Positions 1 through 9,174 of a DNA stretch of 64,000 nucleotides are shown here, one piece after another. The stretch lies in NCBI RefSeq assembly GCF_016864195.1, contig NZ_CP045202.1, positions 1,891,001 through 1,955,000 of the forward strand. The letters run 5' to 3'. How positions within the stretch are numbered: position 1 is the first letter of the stretch; each line of letters begins with the position of its first letter. Both the position numbers and the translations under genes were made by a program. A model generated the notes under the pieces. It ran no database searches. It was not told the origin of the DNA and worked only from the letters and a program-made list of their open reading frames with translations. This stretch comes from Dechloromonas sp. TW-R-39-2 (GTDB lineage Bacteria > Pseudomonadota > Gammaproteobacteria > Burkholderiales > Rhodocyclaceae).

Positions 1-1086
1 GCGTTCCGGGTTGTGCAGTTTGTCCAGCCCGAACAGGCCGATGCGGAAGGTCCGGAAATCGGCGGGTTCATCGCATTGCAGCGGTACGCCGGCGGCAGTC
101 TGCAGGCCGATGTTGAGGAATTTCTTGCACGACTGGATATCAGCGTCGCTGGTGTAGCTGACGACGACCCCTGGCGCCTGGAAACCTGCTGCGGCAACGC
201 TGGGGAAGCCGCGGCTTTCGAGCAGGGCGCGTACCTGGCGGCCGAGTTCGTGTTGTTCGGCACAAACCTTGTCAAAGCCATAGGCTTCGGTTTCGAGCAT
301 CACGTCGCGCATCGTCGCCAGCGCATCGGTCGGCATCGTGGCGTGATAGGCGTGGCCGCCGTTCTCGAAGGCTTCCATGATCTGCAGCCATTTCTTCAGG
401 TCGCAGGCAAAGCTGCTGCTCGTCGTTGTTTCTATCCTGGTGCGGGCGCGTTCGCCGAGCATGACCAGCGCGCAGCACGGCGAGCCGCTCCAGCCTTTCT
501 GCGGTGCACTGATCAGCACATCGACCCCGTTGGCCTGCATGTCGACCCAGACTGTGCCGGAGGCGATGCAATCGAGCACAAAAAGGCCGTCGACCGCGCG
601 AACCGCTGCGCTGACGGCTTGCAGGTAATTGTCGGGCAGCATCATGCCGGAGGCGGTTTCGACGTGCGGAGCAAAGACCACGGCCGGCTTTTCCCGGCGA
701 ATGGTCGCGACGACTTCGTCGATCGGCGCGGGTGCGAACGGTGCCTGACTGCCGCTGCCGGTCTGGCGGGCCTTGAGTACGATGCTTTCAGCCGGAATCC
801 GGCCCATGTCGAAAATCTGCGTCCAACGGAAGCTGAACCAGCCATTGCGGATGACCATGACTTTCTGGTCGGTGGCGAACTGGCGGGCAACTGCTTCCAT
901 GCCGAAGGTGCCGCTGCCAGGCACGACGATGGCCGCCTGGGCGTTGTAAACCTTTTTCAAGATCCGCGAAATGTCTTTCATGACGCCCTGGAAGCGCTGC
1001 GACATGTGGTTGAGTGCGCGGTCGGTGTAGACCACCGAGTACTCAAGCAAGCCTTGGGGATCGGGTTGGGGTAGAAGTGACGGCAT
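1..1086 (-). CDS. Aminotransferase class V (alanine-glyoxylate/serine-pyruvate type), 3' end cut off
   Basis: The minus-strand frame is open from an ATG at 1086, preceded by GGAG, to the window edge (362 codons with no stop). It reads as a PLP-dependent class V aminotransferase: a glycine-rich PGSGTFGMEAV segment near residue 56, an aspartate in LDCIAS (Asp172) and the likely Schiff-base lysine in SAPQKGWSG (Lys197). Family members move the amino group of serine or alanine to glyoxylate or pyruvate in the cytosol. The exact substrate cannot be told from sequence. A plus-strand ORF over the same bases is a shadow. Confidence 0.85.
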   Translation of the reverse strand, partial: MPSLLPQPDPQGLLEYSVVYTDRALNHMSQRFQGVMKDISRILKKVYNAQAAIVVPGSGTFGMEAVARQFATDQKVMVIRNGWFSFRWTQIFDMGRIPAESIVLKARQTGSGSQAPFAPAPIDEVVATIRREKPAVVFAPHVETASGMMLPDNYLQAVSAAVRAVDGLFVLDCIASGTVWVDMQANGVDVLISAPQKGWSGSPCCALVMLGERARTRIETTTSSSFACDLKKWLQIMEAFENGGHAYHATMPTDALATMRDVMLETEAYGFDKVCAEQHELGRQVRALLESRGFPSVAAAGFQAPGVVVSYTSDADIQSCKKFLNIGLQTAAGVPLQCDEPADFRTFRIGLFGLDKLHNPER

Positions 1087-1124
1087 GGTTTGTCTCCGCT
1101 GTTGGCTGTTTTGATGTGAAAAAG

Positions 1125-1751
1125 TCAGGCAATGGCCTTGAGGATTTCCTGGCGAACCTGGTGCAGGATTTGCGAAACGCGTCCGCTCGACAACTCGAAG
1201 CGGTGTGCGACTTCGCTGTGTTTTTCGCCATGCAGTTCGCAGGCAATGAAAATGGTTCGATCGCGGACCGGCGTCTGTTGCAGTTGATCGACGGCGCGGC
1301 GCAACAACTGGTTGGCTTCGGCCCGTTGCTCAGGCCCGGGCTGCGGGTCGGCCACGCTGAATTCATCCGGTGACTCATCACCAATATTCAACGCAGGCCG
1401 CCAGGCCATATTGAGCATTTCATCGGCTCTGGCAAGCTCTTCAGGCGAGACTTCGCGTCCCTCGGTAACCGCCTGGCGTGTTTGCTTGGCCTTGTCGTAT
1501 TCGTGTCGCGACATGCCGCCCACGGCGCGGTAGCCGTCAATGATTGCCCCGCGAATATTGATCCCGGCGAATTTGGCGAACTGGGCTTCGCCGGCATCGA
1601 GACGGTTCGAACGAATCGCCCGCAGCAAGCCGATCATGCCATCCTGAATGACGTCGCTTTGATCGAGAAAGGCCGGCTTCATCTGGTTGAGTGCCGATGC
1701 GACGCGCTTGACCAGCGGCATGTATTTTTCGAGCAGCACGCGTTCATCCAT
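1125..1751 (-). CDS. FliA-like sigma-70 family sigma factor
   Basis: About 208 aa. Region 2 is clear near the N-terminus (LVKRVASAL, then QDGMIGLLRAI and FAKFAGINIRGAIIDGYR), as in flagellar/stress sigma-28 factors. The C-terminal region 4 helix-turn-helix contains HSEVAHRFELSSGRVSQILHQ. It should direct RNA polymerase to a dedicated promoter class. I chose the ATG at 1751 because the reading from there fits the family start; an in-frame TTG at 1808 would add 19 residues but has no better ribosome site. No flagellar genes are in view, so it may be a paralogue rather than fliA itself. Confidence 0.8.
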   Translation of the reverse strand: MDERVLLEKYMPLVKRVASALNQMKPAFLDQSDVIQDGMIGLLRAIRSNRLDAGEAQFAKFAGINIRGAIIDGYRAVGGMSRHEYDKAKQTRQAVTEGREVSPEELARADEMLNMAWRPALNIGDESPDEFSVADPQPGPEQRAEANQLLRRAVDQLQQTPVRDRTIFIACELHGEKHSEVAHRFELSSGRVSQILHQVRQEILKAIA

Positions 1752-1999
1752 CGTGTCCGGCGGACGATGGTTCAAGTCATCAGGTGAGTTGGAACTCGGC
1801 TTGATCAAAGCGGTGCGCTGTCAGGTGTTTTCAGTCAAGAAGGCATTATGCGTGAAAAGTTCAAAATTGCTGTCGTGCAGCCGCCTTTCGCTGTATTCCG
1901 ACGGTGCGGGAAAAGCATTTTTCCTGATCATTGGCGCTACAGAATTCGTGGCGGGTGACGTAGATACACTCAGGCAAGTCGCCATCATGGAGGTGTGTG

Positions 2000-2233
2000 A
2001 TGAACGTCATTTACAGCAGTGCCCACTTCTGGATTCTGGCCTACCCGGCGCAACAGGGTTTTGAACTATTCGACAAGGAAGCGTTGCGAACTCTGTACTT
2101 GCAGGGACCATTGGCCTGGCACTTCAGGCATGCGATGGAAGAAATCCCTGAAGCATCGCGTGACGAAGAAACCATCGATGCCTTTCTCGATCATTACTGC
2201 ACCGGCATGGCACGCCCCATCGTCTTCCACTGA
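2000..2233 (+). CDS. DUF3567 family protein
   Basis: 77 aa starting at ATG 2000, six bases after a good GGAGG site; the GTG just before it is a less likely start. The pattern FELFDKEALRTLYLQG near the middle and the PIVFH C-terminus match DUF3567, a small cytosolic family of unknown role common in Burkholderiales and Rhodocyclales. It has no membrane segment or signal peptide. It is followed by another small same-strand gene, possibly co-transcribed up to the terminator at 2519. Confidence 0.75.
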   Translation: MNVIYSSAHFWILAYPAQQGFELFDKEALRTLYLQGPLAWHFRHAMEEIPEASRDEETIDAFLDHYCTGMARPIVFH

Positions 2234-2282
2234 CGTGCTAGAATCGCGGAATTGTCTCGATCAGCTTGAGGAAAGCAGCCAA

Positions 2283-2492
2283 ATGGGTGACGTAAATACG
2301 AGCTACGTGTCTGATCACACGAAGTGGATGAACGAACAACTGGAAAAGAATCCGGCCTGGGTTGAAGATCAAAAGGCCGGGCGCGCTCTGTGGTGGGACA
2401 AAAAACAGGATGTCGATACCTCGACGCGCAATGCCGCTTCCAAGGTGCCGCAGAAGTCTTACCCGTACGATGTGAATTTTTTCGGCGAATAA
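2283..2492 (+). CDS. DUF3460 family protein
   Basis: 69 aa from ATG 2283, seven bases after GAGGAAAG. The central EDQKAGRALWWDK motif and short length match DUF3460, a betaproteobacterial family of unknown function. It is acidic and soluble. A strong hairpin terminator follows 27 bases after the stop, so this gene ends its transcript. Confidence 0.75.
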   Translation: MGDVNTSYVSDHTKWMNEQLEKNPAWVEDQKAGRALWWDKKQDVDTSTRNAASKVPQKSYPYDVNFFGE

Positions 2493-2518
2493 AAACCGCC
2501 CACGAAATTCCAGGACAG

Positions 2519-2546
2519 AAAGCCAGTCGATTGACTGGCTTTTTTG
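2519..2546 (+). terminator. Intrinsic terminator after the DUF3460 gene
   Basis: AGCCAGTC (2521-2528) pairs with GACTGGCT (2533-2540) across a 4-base loop, followed by six T residues. Confidence 0.85.
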
Positions 2547-2580
2547 TTGTCGAAAATATTCCGGATTCCCAGGAAAAAAA

Positions 2581-4344
2581 TTGGCAGATAAAAACTCGCT
2601 GTTCAACGAGGCACAGGCACTTGCCGCCGCCGGACGCTGGCTAGACGCGGTTGAATTATGGCAACGGGTCATCGCACTCGGTAGCCGCGACCCGCAGGCT
2701 TACCGCAATCTCGGTTTGTCGCTGGCTCAGGCCGGCCAGTGGTCGCAGGCGATCGAAGCTTATGCGACGGCCCATGAATACGGTCTTGCGACCGATGAGT
2801 TGTATGTTGGTTTGGGCCTGGTTTTTTCGCTGCGCAATCAATTCGATATCGCCCAGGAAAATCTAGAAACCGCGCTGCGCTGCAATCCGGAAAATCTCGC
2901 TGCCTGGAGCAATCTGATCGTTGCCTATGCCCGTCAAGGGCAATGGCAGAAAAGCCAGGCCGCAGCCAATCATCTGCTCGGTCTGCAGCCGGATAGTCCA
3001 GCCGCATTGAGTGCGCTGGCTTCGGCTCATGGCTTGAATGGCGAGGCGGATAGTGCCATTCGGCTTTTCAGGCAGGTGCTGGCCGGTTCGCCGCATCGGA
3101 TCGACGATGCATCCAACCTGCTCTGGGCCATGTTGCACTCCGATCGTGTCAGTGCGCAGGATATCCTGGCCGAGGCGCGTGCTTTCGAGGCTAGGCTGCC
3201 TCCGGCAGAAGCGCTGCCACAGCCCCTTACGGCTCGATCAAATAAATTGCGCATCGGTTGGGTGAGTGCCGATTTGCGCCGACACCCGGTTGGTCTCTTC
3301 GTGATTCCGATGCTGGCGTGCTTCGATGCCAATCGCTGCGAGCACTTCGTCTATGACAATGCGACATTGCCCGATGCCTTTTCCGAACAGGCAAAAACGC
3401 AGGTTCGTGCCTGGCATGCGATTGCCGCCTTGGGCGACGATGCGGTCGCCGCACTGATTCGCCAGGATGGCATCGATATTCTGATCGATCTTTCCGGTCA
3501 CACCGCCGGTAACCGCTTGCCTCTTTTCGCGCGCAGGCCGGCGCCGGTCCAGATCAGTTGGCTGGGTTCGACAGGAACGACGGGTATCCGGGCGATGGAT
3601 TACATCCTGGCCCCTTCCGACCCCGTGCTGTTGCGTGGTGAATGGTGCAGCGAACAAGCCGTGGCGGTCGATTTGCCGGGTTGCCACTGCGTGCGCGAAG
3701 CAAGCCAGGTTTTTGCGGGGGATAGCTCGCAGCATCCTTTTGAGCAGAATGGTCGAATCAGCTTCGGCAGCCTGAATAATTTCCGCAAGGTCAGTCCAGG
3801 CTGCGTCGCGGCCTGGTCGCGGATTCTGCACCGTGTGCCTGATTCGCGTCTGTTTCTTGCGGTCAACAGTCAGGATGAGCGTTATTTCGATATTGTGAAC
3901 CAGCGTTTTGCCGAGCATGGCATCGCGAGCGAACGTCTGCACATACTGGCCAATATTTCATCCGAGGAATATCACGCCCGTTTCCGCGACATCGATATCG
4001 CGCTGGACCCCTTTCCCTGCAATGGGGGAACCACCACCTTCGATACGCTTTTTGCCGGTGTGCCGCTGATTTGCCTGGCCGGTGACGCGCTGCATTCACG
4101 GATGAGCGCGACTATTGTCAGCCCGCTGGGTCTTGATGAACTGATCGCCGATTCGATTGACGACTATGTCGACAAAGCGGTTCGTCTGGCTGAATCGACG
4201 TCGGCACTGAAAGCGATGCGACAGTCCTTGCCGGTACGAGTCCGGCAAAGTCCATTGACCGATCTGCCCGGTTTCGCCCGGGCCCTGGAAAATCTGCTGC
4301 ATCAACTGCACGCCGCAGGCAGCCGCCAGGATGCTGCTGTCTGA
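2581..4344 (+). CDS. TPR protein with O-linked GlcNAc transferase-like (GT41/SPINDLY) domain
   Basis: 587 aa from a TTG start preceded by AGGA. Residues 1-180 are a run of TPR helices (for example RNLGLSLAQAGQWSQAIEAY). From about 210 the sequence becomes the GT41 catalytic part: RIGWVSADLRRHPVGLF, then DLSGHTAGNRL, and DPFPCNGGTTTFDTLFAGVPL near 480. Bacterial GT41 proteins transfer a sugar from a nucleotide-sugar to protein Ser/Thr, and several act on flagellin or surface proteins. The target here is unknown. It stands alone between two terminators. Confidence 0.85.
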   Translation: MADKNSLFNEAQALAAAGRWLDAVELWQRVIALGSRDPQAYRNLGLSLAQAGQWSQAIEAYATAHEYGLATDELYVGLGLVFSLRNQFDIAQENLETALRCNPENLAAWSNLIVAYARQGQWQKSQAAANHLLGLQPDSPAALSALASAHGLNGEADSAIRLFRQVLAGSPHRIDDASNLLWAMLHSDRVSAQDILAEARAFEARLPPAEALPQPLTARSNKLRIGWVSADLRRHPVGLFVIPMLACFDANRCEHFVYDNATLPDAFSEQAKTQVRAWHAIAALGDDAVAALIRQDGIDILIDLSGHTAGNRLPLFARRPAPVQISWLGSTGTTGIRAMDYILAPSDPVLLRGEWCSEQAVAVDLPGCHCVREASQVFAGDSSQHPFEQNGRISFGSLNNFRKVSPGCVAAWSRILHRVPDSRLFLAVNSQDERYFDIVNQRFAEHGIASERLHILANISSEEYHARFRDIDIALDPFPCNGGTTTFDTLFAGVPLICLAGDALHSRMSATIVSPLGLDELIADSIDDYVDKAVRLAESTSALKAMRQSLPVRVRQSPLTDLPGFARALENLLHQLHAAGSRQDAAV

Positions 4345-4357
4345 GCCTTGAAAATGA

Positions 4358-4386
4358 AAAAGCCCGATGAATTTCATCGGGCTTTT
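4358..4386. terminator. Bidirectional terminator between convergent genes
   Basis: AGCCCGATGAA (4361-4371) and TTCATCGGGCT (4373-4383) form a near-perfect stem flanked by A and T runs, so it can stop transcription of the genes on either side. Confidence 0.85.
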
Positions 4387-4406
4387 GGGGCTTCCTACCT
4401 TCCTGT

Positions 4407-7100
4407 TTAGCCGGTCAGCGGCTTGACGACGCGCTTGACGGCAGTGTCGTCCGGGTGCGGATGGATGGTAAAGCCAAGGCTGGTCATCAGGCGGAACATC
4501 TTGCTGTTGGTCGACAAGACATCACCGACCACGGCACGATAACCCTTCATTCGGGCACATTCGATCAGCGCCGTCATCAGCTTGCGGCCGACGCCGCACT
4601 TCTGCCAGCCATCGCCGACGGCCAGCGCGAATTCGACCGATTCGCCATCCGGATTGACGACGTAGCGGGCGACGCCCATTTGCTGTTCCTTGCCATCTTC
4701 GTCCGGCAGCGTGGCCACCAGCGCCATTTCGCGGTCATAGTCGATCTGCGTGAAGCGGACCAGCATCGTCTGGGTCAGTTCGCGCAAGGTATCCATGAAG
4801 CGGTAGTAGCGCGATTCGTCGGACATGTTCTTGACGAATTCCTGCTCCATGTCGGCATCTTCCGGACGGATCGGGCGGATGGTGACGACCTTGCCGTCGT
4901 TCATCTGCCATTCCTGGATCAGGTGCACCGGGTAGGGATAGATCGACATGTGGGCGTAGCGGTCGCCACTGGCGCCGGCGGCATGGTCGATGACGATACG
5001 GGCATCGGCAGCGATGGCCCCGTTTTCATCGACGATCAGCGGGTTCAGGTCGAGCTCCATGATCCACGGCAGTTCGCAGACCATTTCCGAGATGCAAAGC
5101 AGGACTTCCTTGATCGCTTCGCGGTCGACCGGCGGCATGTTGTGGAATTGGTCGAGGATTTTCGACGCACGCGTCGAGTCGATCAGATCCTTGGCCAGGA
5201 ATTTGTTCAGCGGCGGCAGGGCAACCGAGCGGTCGCTGAAAATTTCGACGTCGAAACCGCCGGCACCGAAAGTGATGACCGGCCCGAAGATCGGGTCGCG
5301 GAAAACGCCGATCATCAGTTCGCGGCCATTCGGGCGGGACAGGAAGGGTTCGATCGAAACGCCGTTGATCTTGGCATTCGGATGGCGCTTGCTGACCGTG
5401 TCGATGATGTCGTGGTAGGCATTGCGCACAGCCGGCGCATTGACGATGTTGAGACGCACGCCGCCGGCATCGGACTTGTGTGGCAGGTCCGGGGAGTCGA
5501 CCTTCATCGCAATTGGGAAACCGATCTGCTCGGCCAGCAGCAGGGCTTCGGTCGCCGTGCGGGCCACCATGGTCTGCGCCACTGGTACCTTGAAGGCGCG
5601 CAGGATGGCCTTGGACTCCATTTCGGAAAGCACCTTGCGGCGCTCGGCGAGCAGGGCCTCGATCAGCATCTTGGCGCCTTCGGCTTCCGGACGGCCGTGC
5701 TGGCGGGTCGGCTCCGGCGTTTGCAGCAGCAGCTTCTGGTTGCGGTAATACTTGGAGATGTGGTGGAACAGCTCAATGGCCGTTTCCGGCATGCGGAAGG
5801 CCGGGATGCCGGCATCTTCGAGCAGTTTGCGGGCCGCAGCGACTTGCTCTTCGCCCATCCAGCAGCAGATCAGCGAACGATTCAGCTTGTCGGCGACTTC
5901 GATGATCGCCTTGGCGACTTCCATCGGTTCGGTCATGGCCTGCGGCGAGAGCATGACTAGCGTGCTGTCGACGCCAGGGTCCTGAGTCACGGCGAGAATG
6001 GTTTCGCGATAACGCTCCGGCGTTGCATCGCCGGCGATGTCGATCGGGTTGCTGTGCGACCAGGTGTTGGGCAGAACCTTGTTCAGCGCCGCCATGGTCT
6101 CGTTCGACAACTGGGCCAGCGGAATACCAAGGTCGCCGGCGCGGTCGGCTGCCATCGCACCCGGTCCACCACCATTGGTGATGATCGCCAGGCGATTGCC
6201 CTGCGGACGGAATTTCGAGGCCAGTGCCTTGGCGGCGTAGAACAGTTGGCCGACGTTCTGGACGCGGACCACGCCGGCACGGCGCACGGCGGCATCGAAT
6301 ACGGTATCGGAGACGGCGGCCATGCCGGAGTGGGTGGCGGTGGCCATGGCGCCCGCTTCGTGGCGGCCAGCCTTGAGCAGGATGATCGGCTTGATGCGCG
6401 CGGCCGAGCGCAGGGCGCTCATGAAGCGGCGGGCGTTACGGATGCCTTCGACGTACATCAGGATGTAGTGCGTGCGGCTGTCGTAGATCAGGTAATCGAG
6501 AATTTCGCCAAAATCGACGTCGGCTGTCATGCCCAGCGAAATCACCGAGGAGAAACCGACCTGGTTGGCCTTGGCCCAGTCGAGTACGGCGGAGCACATG
6601 GCGCCGGACTGCGAGACGAGGGCGAGGTTGCCCGGGTTGGCGGTAATCTTGGTGAAGGTGGCGTTGAGGCCGAGTTCCGGGCGAATGATGCCGAGGCAGT
6701 TCGGGCCCAGGATGCGAACATTGTAGGAACGGGCAATTTCCAGCACCTTGCGTTCCAGCGCCGCACCGATGTGGCCGGCTTCAGAGAAGCCCGAGGCAAT
6801 CACGATGGCGTTGCGTACGCCACTGCGGCCGCATTGTTCGATGATCTGTGGTACGGTTTGCGGGCGGGTGGCGATGATCGCCATTTCGACGCGGGCACCG
6901 ATTTCCTCGATCGATTTGTAGGCCGGCTGACCCTGAATCGTTTCGTGCTTTGGATTGATCGCGTAGAGACGGCCTTTGTAACCCGAGCCGAGAATGTTTT
7001 TGAAAATGACGTTGCCAACCGAGTTTTCACGATCGGATGCGCCAATCACGGCGACCGATTTCGGTTCGAAAAGAGCAGTCAGATAGTGCTGTTCCAGCAT
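4407..7100 (-). CDS. Pat-type protein: acyl-CoA synthetase (ADP-forming)-like domains plus GNAT acetyltransferase
   Basis: 897 aa. The N-terminus is a CoA-binding Rossmann fold (VAVIGASDRENSVGNVIFKN), then a succinyl-CoA-ligase-like part (GPNCLGI, SQSGAMCSAVLDWA) and an ATP-grasp part around 500-700 (GFPIAMKVDSPDLPHKSDAGGV). A GNAT domain lies at about 740-890 (ALAVGDGWQKCGVGRKLM). This is the layout of Salmonella Pat / E. coli PatZ, which acetylates lysines such as that of acetyl-CoA synthetase. In those proteins the synthetase part is regulatory and not catalytic. Whether it is catalytic here cannot be judged. Confidence 0.85.
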   Translation of the reverse strand: MLEQHYLTALFEPKSVAVIGASDRENSVGNVIFKNILGSGYKGRLYAINPKHETIQGQPAYKSIEEIGARVEMAIIATRPQTVPQIIEQCGRSGVRNAIVIASGFSEAGHIGAALERKVLEIARSYNVRILGPNCLGIIRPELGLNATFTKITANPGNLALVSQSGAMCSAVLDWAKANQVGFSSVISLGMTADVDFGEILDYLIYDSRTHYILMYVEGIRNARRFMSALRSAARIKPIILLKAGRHEAGAMATATHSGMAAVSDTVFDAAVRRAGVVRVQNVGQLFYAAKALASKFRPQGNRLAIITNGGGPGAMAADRAGDLGIPLAQLSNETMAALNKVLPNTWSHSNPIDIAGDATPERYRETILAVTQDPGVDSTLVMLSPQAMTEPMEVAKAIIEVADKLNRSLICCWMGEEQVAAARKLLEDAGIPAFRMPETAIELFHHISKYYRNQKLLLQTPEPTRQHGRPEAEGAKMLIEALLAERRKVLSEMESKAILRAFKVPVAQTMVARTATEALLLAEQIGFPIAMKVDSPDLPHKSDAGGVRLNIVNAPAVRNAYHDIIDTVSKRHPNAKINGVSIEPFLSRPNGRELMIGVFRDPIFGPVITFGAGGFDVEIFSDRSVALPPLNKFLAKDLIDSTRASKILDQFHNMPPVDREAIKEVLLCISEMVCELPWIMELDLNPLIVDENGAIAADARIVIDHAAGASGDRYAHMSIYPYPVHLIQEWQMNDGKVVTIRPIRPEDADMEQEFVKNMSDESRYYRFMDTLRELTQTMLVRFTQIDYDREMALVATLPDEDGKEQQMGVARYVVNPDGESVEFALAVGDGWQKCGVGRKLMTALIECARMKGYRAVVGDVLSTNSKMFRLMTSLGFTIHPHPDDTAVKRVVKPLTG

Positions 7101-7190
7101 GGTGAGCCCCTTGTTTAGGCTGTTATTGTGCAGTGCACAATCCTAGCACAAATTGATGATTGAATCCATGTTTCACGTAGGGATAAAGGA

Positions 7191-7598
7191 CTATTCGGCC
7201 AGCTTGCAAGGGAGCATGATCGAGCCGGAAAGCGCGCGGTGAACCGGACATTTGCCGGCAATCTCAAGTAAGCGCTGACGCTGTTCCTGGCTTAGCGGGC
7301 CATCGAGCTTGATTGTCCGGTTGATTTGATCGCGCTTGCTGCCGTCGATCTCGATTTTTTCATGGCTCAGTTCGACCTGGATACCGGTAAGCGGCAAATC
7401 CTTGCGCTCGGCGTACATGCGCAGGGTCATCGAGGTGCATGCGCCCAGACCGGACATCAGGAAATCGAACGGTGCCGGGCCTGCATCGGCGCCGCCCATG
7501 TCGGTCGGTTCGTCGGCAATCAGGCGGTGCTGGCCGGCACGCACTTCCTGCTGGTATCTTCCCAATCCATTTTCCGTTACGACGACCAAACCTGACAT
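7191..7598 (-). CDS. OsmC family peroxiredoxin-like protein
   Basis: 135 aa with GGAGG before ATG 7598. PAPFDFLMSGLGACTSMTLRMYAERK carries the first conserved cysteine (in GACTS), and GKCPVHRALSG carries the second. OsmC/Ohr proteins reduce organic hydroperoxides with this pair. The form here is closest to the YhfA/OsmC-like subgroup, where peroxidase activity is less certain. Its start codon shares the CATG at 7596-7599 with the divergent methyltransferase gene. Confidence 0.85.
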   Translation of the reverse strand: MSGLVVVTENGLGRYQQEVRAGQHRLIADEPTDMGGADAGPAPFDFLMSGLGACTSMTLRMYAERKDLPLTGIQVELSHEKIEIDGSKRDQINRTIKLDGPLSQEQRQRLLEIAGKCPVHRALSGSIMLPCKLAE

Positions 7599-8136
7599 GA
7601 CAGCCTCCGTGAATGAAATCTCCGAAATGATACGCCCCTCGCCGTGGGTTGAGCGCTTTGCCAGGCATATTCCGGTGAATGGCCGGGTGCTCGATCTGGC
7701 TTGTGGCAGCGGGCGACACAGCCGTTTCCTGGCGGCACTTGGGTATTCCGTTCTGGCTGTCGATCGCGATGCCGGTGCGCTGGCTGCTTTACGTGATGTG
7801 CCGGGCGTTGTCGTGCAGGAAATGAACCTTGAAGGGGAGGCCTGGCCGTTGGAGGGCCAGCGGTTTGACGGAATCGTGGTGACGAATTACCTGTGGCGCG
7901 CCCGTTTGAGTGATGTCATGGCACTGCTCGCACCGGGCGGCGTTCTGATTTACGACACTTTCATGCTCGGCAACGAGATTTATGGCAAACCATCGAATCC
8001 GGATTTCTTGCTTCAGCCGGGCGAATTGCGCCAACGGGTTGCCGACGCCGGTTTACGCGAATTGGCCTTTGCCGAAGGGTTGACCGCAGCGCCCAAGCCG
8101 GCAATGCGTCAGTCGGTTTGTGCCGTCTGCGACTGA
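7597..8136 (+). CDS. SAM-dependent methyltransferase
   Basis: About 179 aa, class I methyltransferase. Motif I is VLDLACGSGRHSRFLA, followed by the acidic VDRDAGAL. The catalytic target is not predictable. ATG 7597 overlaps the OsmC start and has no obvious ribosome site; GTG 7609 and ATG 7627 are in-frame alternatives. Its 3' end overlaps the convergent mnmH by 28 bp. Confidence 0.75.
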   Translation: MTASVNEISEMIRPSPWVERFARHIPVNGRVLDLACGSGRHSRFLAALGYSVLAVDRDAGALAALRDVPGVVVQEMNLEGEAWPLEGQRFDGIVVTNYLWRARLSDVMALLAPGGVLIYDTFMLGNEIYGKPSNPDFLLQPGELRQRVADAGLRELAFAEGLTAAPKPAMRQSVCAVCD

Positions 8137-9170
8137 GCGATCCGTTCTGCCAGAGATTGAATGCCGGCTGGCGAAAGGTCATCCGACGCAAAAACAGTCG
8201 GTTTGTCCAAGCCGCCGAAGTTGTGGTTTTGCGAGCGGCGGTAAAGCGGGTCGTAATGCTGTTCAAGCAATTGTTCAACCAATGGTTGCCAATCGCCGGC
8301 GCGCACCAGTTCATGCCAGCGGGTGAGTGTCTCCCGGCTTTGCAGGCCCTGGAGGACGTCGAGTCGCTGGACGAGCAAGTCGGGCAGCGTCAGGAAATAG
8401 TCGTAATCGACCAGCAGGAAGCGAACGCGGGCGGCCAGGCTGGCTTCGATGCTCAGGCATTGGCCGCCGCGGATGCCATCGATCACGGCTTGCGGCAAAT
8501 GCAGGTTGCCGATTTTCCGGCTTTCGGCTTCAACATAAACCGGCCGGCTCTGATCTAGTTTTTGCAAGGCGAGGAGCAGGCTGGTTTCAAACCATTTCTG
8601 GCTGGGTTGCGGTTCGCCGGGCAACACACCGAGTACCGAACCTTTATGACTGGCCAGGCCTTCCAGGTCGAGAATTTGCTCACCCAGATGGCCAATGGCT
8701 TGCAGGATGCGCGTCTTGGCGCTGCCGGTCGGTCCGCAGATGACCTTGAAGCGGAAGGTGGCCGGCAGCTTTTCCAGTTCGGCGATAACGTGGCTGCGGT
8801 AGGTTTTGTAACCCCCTTCCAGTTGGCAGGCTTTCCAGCCGATGGCTCGGAAAATGGTGGTCATCGAGCCACTGCGATTGCCGCCGCGCCAGCAACAGAT
8901 CAGGGGCTTCCAGTCTTTGGGCTTGTCGAGAAAGCGCTCGCGCAGATGCCGTCCGATGTTTTCGGCAACCAGCGCAGCCCCGATTTTCTTGGCCTCGAAA
9001 GGGGACACCTGCTTGTAGAGCGTGCCGACCTGGATGCGCTGTTCGTTATCCAGAACCGGGCAGTTGATGGCTCCGGGAATGTGGTCTTCGGCAAATTCGG
9101 CGGGCGAGCGCACATCGATGATTTCGTCGAATGCGGCCATTTCGGCAAGCGTGGTGCGGACAATGTTCAT
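8109..9170 (-). CDS. mnmH: tRNA 2-selenouridine synthase
   Basis: 353 aa. An N-terminal rhodanese domain carries the catalytic-cysteine segment ICCWRGGNRSG (residues 91-101), and a P-loop GPTGSAKT (146-153) follows. MnmH (SelU/YbbB) converts 2-thiouridine at the tRNA wobble position to 2-selenouridine through a geranylated intermediate, using selenophosphate. It begins 4 bp after the esterase gene stop on the same strand and is probably co-transcribed with it. The selD partner is not in the window. Confidence 0.9.
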   Translation of the reverse strand: MNIVRTTLAEMAAFDEIIDVRSPAEFAEDHIPGAINCPVLDNEQRIQVGTLYKQVSPFEAKKIGAALVAENIGRHLRERFLDKPKDWKPLICCWRGGNRSGSMTTIFRAIGWKACQLEGGYKTYRSHVIAELEKLPATFRFKVICGPTGSAKTRILQAIGHLGEQILDLEGLASHKGSVLGVLPGEPQPSQKWFETSLLLALQKLDQSRPVYVEAESRKIGNLHLPQAVIDGIRGGQCLSIEASLAARVRFLLVDYDYFLTLPDLLVQRLDVLQGLQSRETLTRWHELVRAGDWQPLVEQLLEQHYDPLYRRSQNHNFGGLDKPTVFASDDLSPAGIQSLAERIAQSQTAQTD

Positions 9171-9174
9171 TCGG

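Noticed and set aside
13..1074. 353-aa plus-strand ORF
   Set aside because: Antisense shadow of the class V aminotransferase, whose minus frame has clear motifs.
4455..5960. 501-aa plus-strand ORF
   Set aside because: Antisense to the Pat-type gene; composition is that of a GC-rich shadow frame.
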